Shown: one piece after another, positions 55,266-62,433 of the stretch
Layout: each line of letters opens with the position of its first letter
Position numbering within the stretch: the stretch's first letter is position 1
NCBI GenBank assembly: GCA_947631855.1
Contig: CANRMX010000006.1
Coordinates: 1-62,433, forward strand
Origin: an uncultured Clostridia bacterium
Lineage (GTDB): Bacteria; Bacillota; Clostridia; Oscillospirales; Acutalibacteraceae
Reading direction: 5' to 3'
Length of the DNA: 62,433 bases
Made by a program: the position numbers and the translations under genes
Notes under the pieces: model-generated
Databases searched by the model: none
What the model was told of the DNA's origin: nothing
Seen by the model: only the letters and a program-made list of their open reading frames with translations

Positions 55266-55352
55266 CTGCGCTTTGGATGGGGGCAAATCCGCTGAAAAGC
55301 CGTAAATCAAAAAAATTTCTGCCCAAAACCGGCGGGATTTTTGAAAAAAAGG

Positions 55353-55381
55353 TTGAATTTCTTCCAAGGATTCTGTAAAAT
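55353..55381 (+). promoter_or_regulatory. Promoter of the PucR-type regulator gene
   Basis: TTGAAT (55353-55358) and TAAAAT (55376-55381), spacer 17 bp. Confidence 0.6.
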
Positions 55382-55462
55382 AATGATATATCCATGCCCG
55401 TCAATCAACGATCTTCCGGTGGGGGAAAGGCTCTGCCGTACACAGTCGAAAGGAGAATAGGG

Positions 55463-56548
55463 ATGTCCAATCGATTATTTCAGGGAATTATCCATCAGAT
55501 GGGGGATACCATCGACCGCACCATTGGCGTGATGGACGAATCCTCGGTGATCATCGCCTGCAGCGAGCTGGGGCGGATCGGGGAGGTGTGCGAGAGCGTC
55601 TCCGACGAGAACCTTGCGGGCGAGGATGTTTTCCTTGCCGATGGGTTCACCTTCAAGGGCTTCGGTAGCCGGCCCCGTCCGGAATATGCGGTGTTCGTGG
55701 CCGGGAGCGATCCCGAGGCCGCGAAGTTCGCGCACATCCTGGCGATTTCCCTGAACAACATCAAGCAGTACTACGACGAGAAGTATGACCGGGGGAACTT
55801 CATCAAGAATGTCATTCTGGACAATATCCTGCCCGGGGATATCTATCTCAAGAGCCACGAGCTGCACTTCGATTCCGAAGTGAGCCGGGTGTGCATGCTC
55901 ATCAAGATCACCGACAAGAACGACATTTCCGCCTACGACGTTTTGCAGAATCTGTTCCCCGACAAGAACAAGGATTTCATCATCAGCGTCAACGAGACGG
56001 ATATCGCCCTGGTGAAGGAGATCAAGGCTCACATCGACGAGCGGGATATCGCCAAGCTGGCCAATTCCATCGTGGACACCCTTTCCGGGGAATTCTACAC
56101 CCACTGCTGCGTGGGCATCGGCACCGTGGTCCACAACATCAAGGATTTGGCCCGTTCCTTCAAGGAGGCCCAGGTGGCCCTGGAGGTGGGCAAGGTCTTC
56201 GACACGGAGAAGGCCATCGTCAGCTACAATCATCTGGGCATCGCCCGGCTGATCTACCAGCTGCCCACCACGCTCTGCGATATGTTCCTGAAAGAGGTGT
56301 TCCGCAAGGGCTCCATCGATTCGCTGGACCACGAGACGCTGTTCACCATCCAGCGCTTCTTCGAGAACAACCTGAACGTCTCCGAGACCTCCCGGAAGCT
56401 GTTCGTCCACCGCAACACCCTGGTGTACCGGCTGGAGAAGATCAAGAAGATCACCGGGCTGGATCTCCGGGAATTCGAGGACGCCATTGTGTTCAAGGTG
56501 GCGCTGATGGTCAAGCGCTACCTGTCCAGCGGGGTCGACAAGCTGTAA
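55463..56548 (+). CDS. PucR/CdaR family transcriptional regulator
   Basis: 361 residues. An N-terminal sensory half (about 1-130) precedes a GGDEF-like middle domain (about 130-250) and a C-terminal PucR-type helix-turn-helix, FFENNLNVSETSRKLFVHRN followed by TLVYRLEKIKKITGLDL, which is the family signature. Members regulate purine, sugar-acid or amino-acid catabolism and often act on neighbours. It has its own promoter behind the hydrogenase operon. Control of hydCBA or of itself is possible but unproven. AAAGGAG precedes ATG 55463. Confidence 0.85.
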   Translation: MSNRLFQGIIHQMGDTIDRTIGVMDESSVIIACSELGRIGEVCESVSDENLAGEDVFLADGFTFKGFGSRPRPEYAVFVAGSDPEAAKFAHILAISLNNIKQYYDEKYDRGNFIKNVILDNILPGDIYLKSHELHFDSEVSRVCMLIKITDKNDISAYDVLQNLFPDKNKDFIISVNETDIALVKEIKAHIDERDIAKLANSIVDTLSGEFYTHCCVGIGTVVHNIKDLARSFKEAQVALEVGKVFDTEKAIVSYNHLGIARLIYQLPTTLCDMFLKEVFRKGSIDSLDHETLFTIQRFFENNLNVSETSRKLFVHRNTLVYRLEKIKKITGLDLREFEDAIVFKVALMVKRYLSSGVDKL

Positions 56549-56634
56549 GGCGATTTGACCGGATCCATCCCGGCAGCCCGCCAATTGTTACAAATTGATT
56601 ACAAATCAATTCTTTTCGGGAATTAAATAACCAA

Positions 56635-56669
56635 CACCCATTGGTATAATACCCTTATGCCGATGGGTG
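56635..56669. promoter_or_regulatory. ftsE promoter region with flanking inverted repeat
   Basis: CACCCAT (56635-56641) and ATGGGTG (56663-56669) flank a perfect TATAAT (56645-56650). The -10 box therefore lies in the loop of an inverted repeat that could bind a regulator. No strong -35 is visible. The start codon of ftsE lies 71 bp downstream. Confidence 0.5.
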
Positions 56670-56739
56670 TCCTTGCGTGTTTACGGCGGGAGGCACGGAC
56701 TTTAGCGGCAAGGGTTCCATGTGAAATGGAGGAAGCATT

Positions 56740-57756
56740 TTGATCGAATTTCACAACGTATCGAAAAAATATAATAACGGCACCGAGGCGCTGCACAACA
56801 TCAATCTCAACGTGGACAAGGGCGAATTTGTCTTTATCGTGGGCTCCTCCGGTGCGGGCAAGAGCACCTTTTTGAAGCTCATCACCTGCGAGGAGCGGGT
56901 CACCAGCGGCAAGATCATCCTGGACGGCACCGATATCACCCGCATCCGCAAGGGACGCATCCCTTATATCCGCCGGAAGATGGGCATGGTCTTCCAGGAT
57001 TTCCGCCTCATCGAGCAGATGACGGTGTACGAAAATGTGGCCTTCGCCATGCGCGTGGTGGGCACCCGGCCCAAAACCATCAAAAAACGTGTGCCCTATA
57101 TCCTCAGCCTGGTGGGCCTGCAGCACAAGGCGAAGCACTATCCCAACGAGCTTTCCGGCGGCGAGCGGCAGCGGGTGGGCCTTGCCCGGGCGCTGGTGAA
57201 CAACCCCAGCATCATTATCGCCGACGAGCCCACCGGCAACATCGACCCGGCGCTGTCCTTCGAGATCGTGGATCTGCTCAGCGAGATCAACCGCCGGGGC
57301 ACCACGGTGCTGATGGTCACCCACGAGCATTCTCTGGTGAAGCATTTCCACAAACGGATCATCCAGATCCACAGCGGCGAGATCGTGGCCGATACCGCGG
57401 ACATGACCGACAGTTACGCGCCTCCGGAGCAGTACGAGAGCCCGGAGGAGGCGGTGCAGAACGACGACGACTACGCGCCCTACGACGTTTACCAAACCTA
57501 CGGGGACGAGGGAGAGGAAAGGGCAGAGCCCTTCGTGCCCATGCCGCCTGAGCCCCAGGAGGCCGGGGACGAGGTGTTCGTGCCGCAGCCGGAGGGGATG
57601 GACGAAGCGCCGCCCGAGCCGGTGCTGCCGGAGACTTATGAGCCGGCGGTCGATCTGGAAAGGTACCCCGACTATGACGCGATCAGCGGTACCATCGAGC
57701 TTTCCGCGGAGGACATTCGCGCGGCGAGCATCCCCAAAGACCACGAGGAGGTGTGA
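56740..57756 (+). CDS. ftsE: FtsE, cell-division ABC ATPase with acidic Pro-rich C-terminal extension
   Basis: 338 residues. The FtsE core (about 1-225) has GSSGAGKSTFLKL, VFQDFRLIEQMTVYENVAFA, LSGGERQRVGLARAL and IIIADEPTGNID. A tail of about 110 residues follows, rich in Glu, Asp and Pro (PPEQYESPEEAVQNDDDYAP and onward), beyond the normal end of FtsE at about 228. FtsEX activates peptidoglycan hydrolases at the septum or in sporulation. The start codon is TTG at 56740 with GGAGG about 7 nt upstream. ftsX follows after two bases. Confidence 0.92.
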   Translation: MIEFHNVSKKYNNGTEALHNINLNVDKGEFVFIVGSSGAGKSTFLKLITCEERVTSGKIILDGTDITRIRKGRIPYIRRKMGMVFQDFRLIEQMTVYENVAFAMRVVGTRPKTIKKRVPYILSLVGLQHKAKHYPNELSGGERQRVGLARALVNNPSIIIADEPTGNIDPALSFEIVDLLSEINRRGTTVLMVTHEHSLVKHFHKRIIQIHSGEIVADTADMTDSYAPPEQYESPEEAVQNDDDYAPYDVYQTYGDEGEERAEPFVPMPPEPQEAGDEVFVPQPEGMDEAPPEPVLPETYEPAVDLERYPDYDAISGTIELSAEDIRAASIPKDHEEV

Positions 57757-57758
57757 GT

Positions 57759-58667
57759 ATGGGTCTGCACAGTATCGGATATCTGCTCCGGGAGGGCATC
57801 AAGAGCCTGTGGAAGCACCGTACCATGACCATCGCTTCCGTGGCCGTGCTGGTCTCCTGCCTGTTTTTGACAGGCGTGGCCGGGCTCATCACCCTGAGCC
57901 TTTCCTCCACCATGGAGTCCATTGAAGGGAAGAACACCATCACGGTGTTTTTGGATAGCGGCCTGCCCTCGCTGCAGGCGGTGAAGGTGGGCGAGGAGCT
58001 GCGGCAGATCGGGAACATCGCGGACTGCTCCTTTGTGCCCAAGGACGACGGGCTGCTGTCGGTGATGCAGAGCATCGGCGGCGACCGGGAGATCTTCGAC
58101 GCCATGCAGGAATCGAACCCTCTGCCGGATTCCTACAGCCTCACGCTAAAAGATCTGAGCCTGTATAAGGAGACTATCGAGGCCATCGAAACGGTGGAGG
58201 GCGTGGAGAGCATCACGGATTACAGCTATATCGCCGACCTGCTCAGCAATCTGGACCGGCTGATGCGCTACGGCAGCATCGCCGTGGTGGCGGTGCTGGG
58301 CATCGTGTCCCTGTTTATCATCTCCAACACGGTGAAGGTGACGGTGTTCTCCCGCCGGATGGAGATCAGCATCATGAAATCCGTGGGCGCCACCAATGGC
58401 TTTGTGCGCACGCCCTTTTTGATCGAGGGCATCGCCATCGGCACCATTTCCGGGGCGGTGGCGGCCACGCTGCTCTACTTCGTCTACGTGAAGGCGCTGG
58501 AGGTCATCTACAGCGTCACGACGATCCTGAAAATGGTGGACCTGCGGCCCTATGTGATGTGGCTCTATGTGCTGTATATCGCGGCGGGCGTGCTGTTCGG
58601 CATGCTGGGCGGCGTGATCTCCATCGGCCGGTACCTGAAAAAAGAGGGCGAAGAAGCGGTCATTTGA
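57759..58667 (+). CDS. ftsX: FtsX, cell-division ABC permease-like protein
   Basis: 302 residues, four spans: one near the N-terminus (IASVAVLVSCLFLTGVAGLI), an extracytoplasmic domain (about 45-170), then three at the end with the conserved EISIMKSVGATNGFVRTPF between them. It partners FtsE to signal to wall hydrolases. ATG 57759 has GGAGGTG ahead; the GTG six bases earlier overlaps that site. Directly follows ftsE. Confidence 0.92.
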   Translation: MGLHSIGYLLREGIKSLWKHRTMTIASVAVLVSCLFLTGVAGLITLSLSSTMESIEGKNTITVFLDSGLPSLQAVKVGEELRQIGNIADCSFVPKDDGLLSVMQSIGGDREIFDAMQESNPLPDSYSLTLKDLSLYKETIEAIETVEGVESITDYSYIADLLSNLDRLMRYGSIAVVAVLGIVSLFIISNTVKVTVFSRRMEISIMKSVGATNGFVRTPFLIEGIAIGTISGAVAATLLYFVYVKALEVIYSVTTILKMVDLRPYVMWLYVLYIAAGVLFGMLGGVISIGRYLKKEGEEAVI

Positions 58668-58679
58668 CCGCCGAAAACA

Positions 58680-58708
58680 TTGACAACCGGGACGGCCCGC
58701 CCTATAAT
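58680..58708 (+). promoter_or_regulatory. greA-lysS promoter
   Basis: Consensus TTGACA (58680-58685) and TATAAT (58703-58708) with an exact 17-bp spacer, 35 nt before greA. Confidence 0.88.
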
Positions 58709-58742
58709 GGGCAGATAAAAAAGAAAAAAGGATGGGACAATC

Positions 58743-59225
58743 ATGGCAGAAAGACAGTATTTTGTAACCGAGGAAGGCTATGCTTCTCTGGAGAAGGAGC
58801 TGGAATATCTGAAGACCGTGCGCCGCAAGGAAGTGGCCGAGAAGATCAAAGTGGCCCTTTCCTTTGGCGACCTTTCGGAAAACAGCGAGTACGATGAGGC
58901 CAAGAACGATCAGGCCATCGTGGAGGCCCGGATCGCCGATCTGGAAGTGATGGTGAAGAACGCGGTGGTCATCGACGAGAGCGCCCTCTCCAACGAGACG
59001 GTGCACATCGGCTCCACCGTGGAGGTGGACGTGGTGCTGCCCAGCGGCAAGAAATCCCAGCGGGAATTCAAGATCGTGGGCAGCAACGAGGCGGACCCCA
59101 GAAACGGAAAAATTTCCGATGAATCCGCCGTGGGCAAGGCCCTGCTGGACGCCAGGGCCGGGCAGACCGTCCATGTGGAGACGCCGGCGGGCGTTTCCGA
59201 ATACACGGTATTGGTGATTCGCTAA
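58743..59225 (+). CDS. greA: Transcription elongation factor GreA
   Basis: 160 residues. An N-terminal coiled coil opens [20 protein letters not shown] and carries [17 protein letters not shown], the acidic tip motif that reaches the RNA polymerase active site. The C-terminal FKBP-like domain ends [17 protein letters not shown]. GreA rescues backtracked polymerase by RNA cleavage. It is first in greA-lysS, an arrangement common in Clostridia. Confidence 0.96.
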   Translation: MAERQYFVTEEGYASLEKELEYLKTVRRKEVAEKIKVALSFGDLSENSEYDEAKNDQAIVEARIADLEVMVKNAVVIDESALSNETVHIGSTVEVDVVLPSGKKSQREFKIVGSNEADPRNGKISDESAVGKALLDARAGQTVHVETPAGVSEYTVLVIR

Positions 59226-59255
59226 AGGGATCGGGAGAAGGAAAGGACGAACACT

Positions 59256-60761
59256 ATGACGGATGAGAGAAACAACGCGCCTCAAGCCGAGGAGCAGGAC
59301 ATCAAGGAGATTCTGAAGATTCGCCGGGATAAGCTGCAGGCCCTGTGCGACAGCGGCCACGATCCCTATGAGATCACCACCTTCGACGTGCAGCAGAAGG
59401 CCAGGGAGATCGTGGAGGGGTTTGAAAACGGCTTCGAGGGGCAGCATGTCTCCGTGGCCGGGCGGATCATGAGCCGCCGGGACATGGGCAAGGCCGCCTT
59501 TATGGACTTGCGGGATTCCACCGGGCGGATCCAATTATATGTGAAGATCGACGTGATGGGGGAGGAGGCCTACCGCGCCCTGGCCGCCACTCTGGATATC
59601 GGGGACATCGTGGGCGTCACCGGCGAGGTGTTCCGCACCCGCCGTGGCGAGATCTCCATCAAGGCGGACAGCGTCACCATCCTGTCCAAGGCGCTGCTGC
59701 CTCTGCCGGAAAAATACCACGGCCTCAAGGATACGGACGCCCGGTACCGCCAGCGGTATCTGGACCTCATCATGAATCCCGAGGTGAAGGAGGTCTTCCA
59801 GCGCCGCAGTCGGATCATCACCGCCATCCGGGAGTATCTGGACGGCTTGGAATTCCTGGAGGTGGAGACGCCCGTGCTCCACGGCCAGGCAGGCGGCGCC
59901 GCGGCCCGGCCCTTTATCACCCACCACAACACGCTGGATATGGAGATGTACCTGCGCATCGCCCTGGAGCTGCATTTGAAGCGGCTGATCGTGGGCGGCT
60001 TCGACCGGGTCTATGAGATCGGCCGGGTCTTCCGCAACGAGGGCATGGATACCCGGCACAATCCCGAGTTCACCATGCTGGAGCTCTACCAGGCGTATAC
60101 CAATATCGACGGCATGATGGAGATCACCGAGAACATGATCCGCACCGTGGCCCACAAGGTACTGGGCACCGGTGTGGTGGAGCGGGACGGCGTGACCATC
60201 GATCTGGACAAGCCTTTTGCCCGCATGACCATGGTGGAGGCCGTGGAGAAGTATTCCGGGGTGGATTTCACCCAGGTGGAGACGCTGGAACAGGCCCGGG
60301 CGCTGGCAGATCAGCACCACATCGAGTACCTGCCCCGCCACAAAAAGGGGGACATCCTCAATCTGTTCTTTGAGGCCTACTGCGAGGCGAAGCTGGTGCA
60401 GCCCACGTTCCTCTATGGCCACCCGGTGGATATTTCCCCGCTGGCCAAGAAGCAGAAGGACGATCCCGAGTACACCCAGCGATTCGAGCTGTTTATCTGC
60501 GGCAGCGAGTTCGCCAACGCCTTCTCTGAGCTCAACGACCCCATCGACCAGCGGGCAAGATTTGAGGCCCAGGCCGCGCTGAAGGCCGCCGGCGACGAAG
60601 AAGCCACCGGCGTGGACGAGGACTTCCTCACCGCGCTGGAATACGGGATGCCACCCACCGGCGGTATGGGCATGGGCATCGACCGCCTGGTGATGCTCCT
60701 CACCGGCGCCCAGTCCATCCGGGACGTGCTGCTGTTCCCCACAATGAAGCCCATCGATTAA
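59256..60761 (+). CDS. lysS: Lysyl-tRNA synthetase, class II
   Basis: 501 residues. An OB-fold anticodon domain (VSVAGRIMSRRDMGKAAFMD) is followed by the class II core with motif 1 (FLEVETPVL), motif 2 (GRVFRNEGMDTRHNPEFTML) and motif 3 (GMPPTGGMGMGIDRLVMLLT). It charges tRNA-Lys. It starts 30 nt after greA. Its 3' end is the last core gene; an integrative element begins directly behind, but the coding end itself looks complete. Confidence 0.97.
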   Translation: MTDERNNAPQAEEQDIKEILKIRRDKLQALCDSGHDPYEITTFDVQQKAREIVEGFENGFEGQHVSVAGRIMSRRDMGKAAFMDLRDSTGRIQLYVKIDVMGEEAYRALAATLDIGDIVGVTGEVFRTRRGEISIKADSVTILSKALLPLPEKYHGLKDTDARYRQRYLDLIMNPEVKEVFQRRSRIITAIREYLDGLEFLEVETPVLHGQAGGAAARPFITHHNTLDMEMYLRIALELHLKRLIVGGFDRVYEIGRVFRNEGMDTRHNPEFTMLELYQAYTNIDGMMEITENMIRTVAHKVLGTGVVERDGVTIDLDKPFARMTMVEAVEKYSGVDFTQVETLEQARALADQHHIEYLPRHKKGDILNLFFEAYCEAKLVQPTFLYGHPVDISPLAKKQKDDPEYTQRFELFICGSEFANAFSELNDPIDQRARFEAQAALKAAGDEEATGVDEDFLTALEYGMPPTGGMGMGIDRLVMLLTGAQSIRDVLLFPTMKPID

Positions 60762-60986
60762 AAAACCCAGTATTTATGCGGGTTTGCGGCACCTCAAATT
60801 CAAGTTGACAACAAATTGACAACAATTTTTCGTATAAATACGAAGAACTGTGACGCAGGATGAATAAGTTGATGAAGCGGATTCGCGCATAGCGCTCATG
60901 TATCTGGGGCACCTTCTGGAAGTGATTTCAGGAGGTGCTTTTTTCGTAGGATGTCTTCCGTCAAAAAAAGGAAAGGAAAATCTGTT
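60762..60986. other. Left end of an integrative element: probable attachment region
   Basis: 225 bp without a gene between lysS and the first mobile-element gene. It holds two direct copies of TTGACAACAA (60804-60813 and 60815-60824), a CGTATAAATACG palindrome (60832-60843) and a related GTATTTATGCGGG at 60771-60783. Tandem short repeats near an element's edge are typical arm-type binding sites of tyrosine recombinases. I infer an att site; the core crossover sequence cannot be fixed from one end. The CACCTTCTGGAAGTGATTTC-AGGAGGTG segment near 60910-60938 is another inverted repeat, perhaps a terminator. Confidence 0.5.
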
Positions 60987-61259
60987 ATGCTCAGTGACAA
61001 GACAAAAGCTTATTATGACTTGAAAAAGCGAAACGAGGTGCGTGAGAGTGCGAAAAAACTGCGCAGGCAGTTTCTGCGTTATAAGGATGCGGAAATTGTT
61101 TACAGCATGTCCCACAAGCTGCTTTTTGAGCACGCGAGTAAGGCCGGCGCTATTTACCGAATGGAGGGAACGGTTTTAATTAACCGGGATATTTTTGATG
61201 AATATCTGGAACAGTTTCATGAACCGAGTACTCTTGCGCCGATGGAGGTTCTGGAATGA
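60987..61259 (+). CDS. DUF6462 family protein, 90 aa (excisionase-like)
   Basis: The stretch RYKDAEIVYSMSHKLLFEHA, followed by KAGAIYRMEGTVLINRDIFD, is the winged-helix-like core of DUF6462. Such proteins occur in conjugative elements of Lachnospiraceae and Oscillospiraceae and resemble Tn916-type excisionases. AAAGGAAAA precedes ATG 60987. Codon use is AT-richer than the lysS side. It overlaps the next gene as ATGA and is paralogous to that gene's N-terminal half. Confidence 0.72.
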   Translation: MLSDKTKAYYDLKKRNEVRESAKKLRRQFLRYKDAEIVYSMSHKLLFEHASKAGAIYRMEGTVLINRDIFDEYLEQFHEPSTLAPMEVLE

Positions 61260-61735
61260 GCGGAAATATTTGGATGTTCTCGGATAAAATCGATGACGAA
61301 GATATTGAGATCCTGAAGCATGATTTCCTGACATATTATCAGGGTGCCGACTATTATGGGCTTGGTCTGAAGGTGTTTACCAGAATGGCTCATGAAGCAG
61401 GAGCGGTATATAAACTTGGAAAAAGGGTTTTGATCCGCCGGGATATTTTTGAAGAATATCTGCGTTTGCATCAGTATCGAGAGGATACGGATGAAGTTGA
61501 TGACGAAGAGATGCAATCGAAAAGTAGGTATGGCACATTGGTTCAGAATCTGGAATCGGGCCGTATGGATATTCGACTCGGATTACAGGAGTATTACGGC
61601 GAATTGCAGACCGGACAGACAATGGAGGTGCAGGTAGATGGAGAGTGGATTCCAACAAGGCTCGAAATGGGTGACGGCTGGTATCTTGTTGGAATCGAAA
61701 CGGATAATCTGATAGGACTGGCAGTAAGAATTTAA
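61256..61735 (+). CDS. DUF6462-DUF5348 fusion protein of an integrative element
   Basis: 159 residues. Residues 1-80 repeat the DUF6462 pattern (VFTRMAHEAGAVYKLGKRVL and IRRDIFEEYLRLH). Residues 84-159 match DUF5348 (RLGLQEYYGELQTGQTMEVQ, VDGEWIPTRLEMGDGWYLVG), a small domain normally encoded by its own gene next to DUF6462. A Met at residue 84 could still serve as an internal start, although its ribosome site is weak (GACGAAGAG). Function unknown; both families belong to clostridial conjugative elements. Confidence 0.68.
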   Translation: MSGNIWMFSDKIDDEDIEILKHDFLTYYQGADYYGLGLKVFTRMAHEAGAVYKLGKRVLIRRDIFEEYLRLHQYREDTDEVDDEEMQSKSRYGTLVQNLESGRMDIRLGLQEYYGELQTGQTMEVQVDGEWIPTRLEMGDGWYLVGIETDNLIGLAVRI

Positions 61736-61818
61736 TAACAATCAAATAAGCAACCAAACTTGCCGGCAGGAGAAATCTTGCCGGCTTTTTTTATTTCTAC
61801 GGAGAGGAGGATCCCGAT

Positions 61819-62433
61819 ATGAAGTGTCTGCTTCGCTACCAGTGGGTAAAGCTGCCGCGCAACCGCTTACCCGAGGGCAAGGGAATTATGGGTATGTGGG
61901 CCAGGCTCGCGGCCAGGGCGGCGTTTCGCAAGGGAGAAGCCCTCTACTGTGGCCACAGAAACGCAGTGAATCCCGGTATGTGGTCCGGAGGCGTTGTAGG
62001 GCTCAAAAGTATTTTGGGCGTCCAGCGACGCTCTGCGGCTCTCCAAACGATGGAGGAGCTTGACCGACTGGGATATGTGAAGTTCACGCTTGACAAGAAG
62101 ACAAAGAAGTTGACCTACCAGCTCTGCGACTGGGTGGTCAAATGCAGCGGCGCCGAATGTATGGATGGCGCTGTCTATGCTACGGAAGGCTATGGGTTTC
62201 TCTGCCTTCCCAGAAATATCACGGATACCCTGGCAAAAGAATGCCGGGTATTTGAAGAAGCGGACGCATGGCTGGATCTCTGGTGCCACACGGTATTTGA
62301 GGATCGTGGCAATGCGTTCTCTTTTTTGGCTCCTTCCGTTCAATACGGAAAATACAGAGCCGCATTGACTTTGGAAACCCTGGGTCGCCGTTGGAAATGG
62401 GAGAAAACAAAGGTATGGCGGTTTTTCAGAAAG
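61819..62433 (+). CDS. Conserved protein of clostridial integrative-conjugative elements (partial, runs off window)
   Basis: At least 205 residues, open at the right edge. It starts MKCLLRYQWVKLPRNRLPEG and continues GIMGMWARLAARAAFRKG, VVGLKSILGVQRRSAALQTM, then KFTLDKKTKKLTYQLCDWVV, GYGFLCLPRNITDTLAKECR and LDLWCHTVFEDRGNAFSFLA. I recognise it as a family common in Tn916-like and other elements of gut Clostridia, usually ahead of the relaxase and coupling genes. Its role is not established; replication or DNA binding has been assumed because of helix-turn-helix-like segments. AGGAGG lies directly upstream of ATG 61819. Confidence 0.7.
   Translation, partial: MKCLLRYQWVKLPRNRLPEGKGIMGMWARLAARAAFRKGEALYCGHRNAVNPGMWSGGVVGLKSILGVQRRSAALQTMEELDRLGYVKFTLDKKTKKLTYQLCDWVVKCSGAECMDGAVYATEGYGFLCLPRNITDTLAKECRVFEEADAWLDLWCHTVFEDRGNAFSFLAPSVQYGKYRAALTLETLGRRWKWEKTKVWRFFRK

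Noticed and set aside
51528-55367. Very long open frame antisense to hydB and hydA
   Set aside because: It mirrors strongly coding hydrogenase genes in high-GC DNA, where antisense stops are rare; it has no ribosome site and no domain.

Overview
The window comes from a high-GC, spore-forming Firmicute of class Clostridia, probably a gut Oscillospirales or relative. Evidence: SpmA/SpmB and BofA sporulation proteins, a cleavable clostridial L27 leader with its Prp protease, an NADH-linked [FeFe]-hydrogenase, acetate formation through PduL plus AckA, and classical TTGACA-17-TATAAT promoters. About 57 kb of intact chromosomal core lies between two mobile-element ends. No tRNA, rRNA or CRISPR array was found.

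Layout. 1-3867 (minus): end of a prophage or phage-like element, with SNF2 helicase pieces, a DUF4406 protein, a frameshifted cytosine methyltransferase, a lytic transglycosylase and small DNA-binding proteins. 3983-7223: rplU-prp-rpmA, a highly structured RNA locus, obgE and mini-RNase III. 7287-14870: YitT, an Asn/Gln-rich peptide, an rRNA m5C methyltransferase, pduL, a uracil-DNA glycosylase followed by an 84-bp tandem array, DUF5694, an MprF-like flippase, a GNAT enzyme and a low-GC flavodoxin. 14892-21915: a GC-rich cloverleaf palindrome, spmBA, a PepV-type dipeptidase with a tandem array, ackA, tmcAL, a nitroreductase and an SGNH hydrolase. 22168-29975: a six-gene export operon with three adaptors, one FtsX-type permease and two ATPases. 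30142-42548: HelD, DUF6054, ThuA, a PAP2 phosphatase with a tandem array, a Ca2+ P-type ATPase, nfo, HAD, DUF1622, DUF402, an RlmD-type methyltransferase and an APH-fold kinase. 42733-49582: ABC exporter, murD, rnr, bofA and nagA. 49765-60761: a zinc-ribbon membrane protein, hydCBA, a PucR-type regulator, ftsEX, greA and lysS. 60762-62433: start of an integrative element directly behind lysS.

The genes describe a fermentative anaerobe. HydABC can recycle NADH and ferredoxin to H2, and PduL with AckA can turn acetyl-CoA into acetate and ATP. The remainder is translation, cell-envelope and sporulation housekeeping.

The most unusual feature is a recurring architecture behind three unrelated genes (uracil-DNA glycosylase, dipeptidase, PAP2 phosphatase). 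The 3' coding end, stop codon included, is repeated in tandem downstream. The copies differ from the gene largely at synonymous codon positions, so they evolved as translated sequence although they now lie outside the gene. The structured RNA between rpmA and obgE, the GC cloverleaf and the interrupted phage helicase are the next most interesting items.
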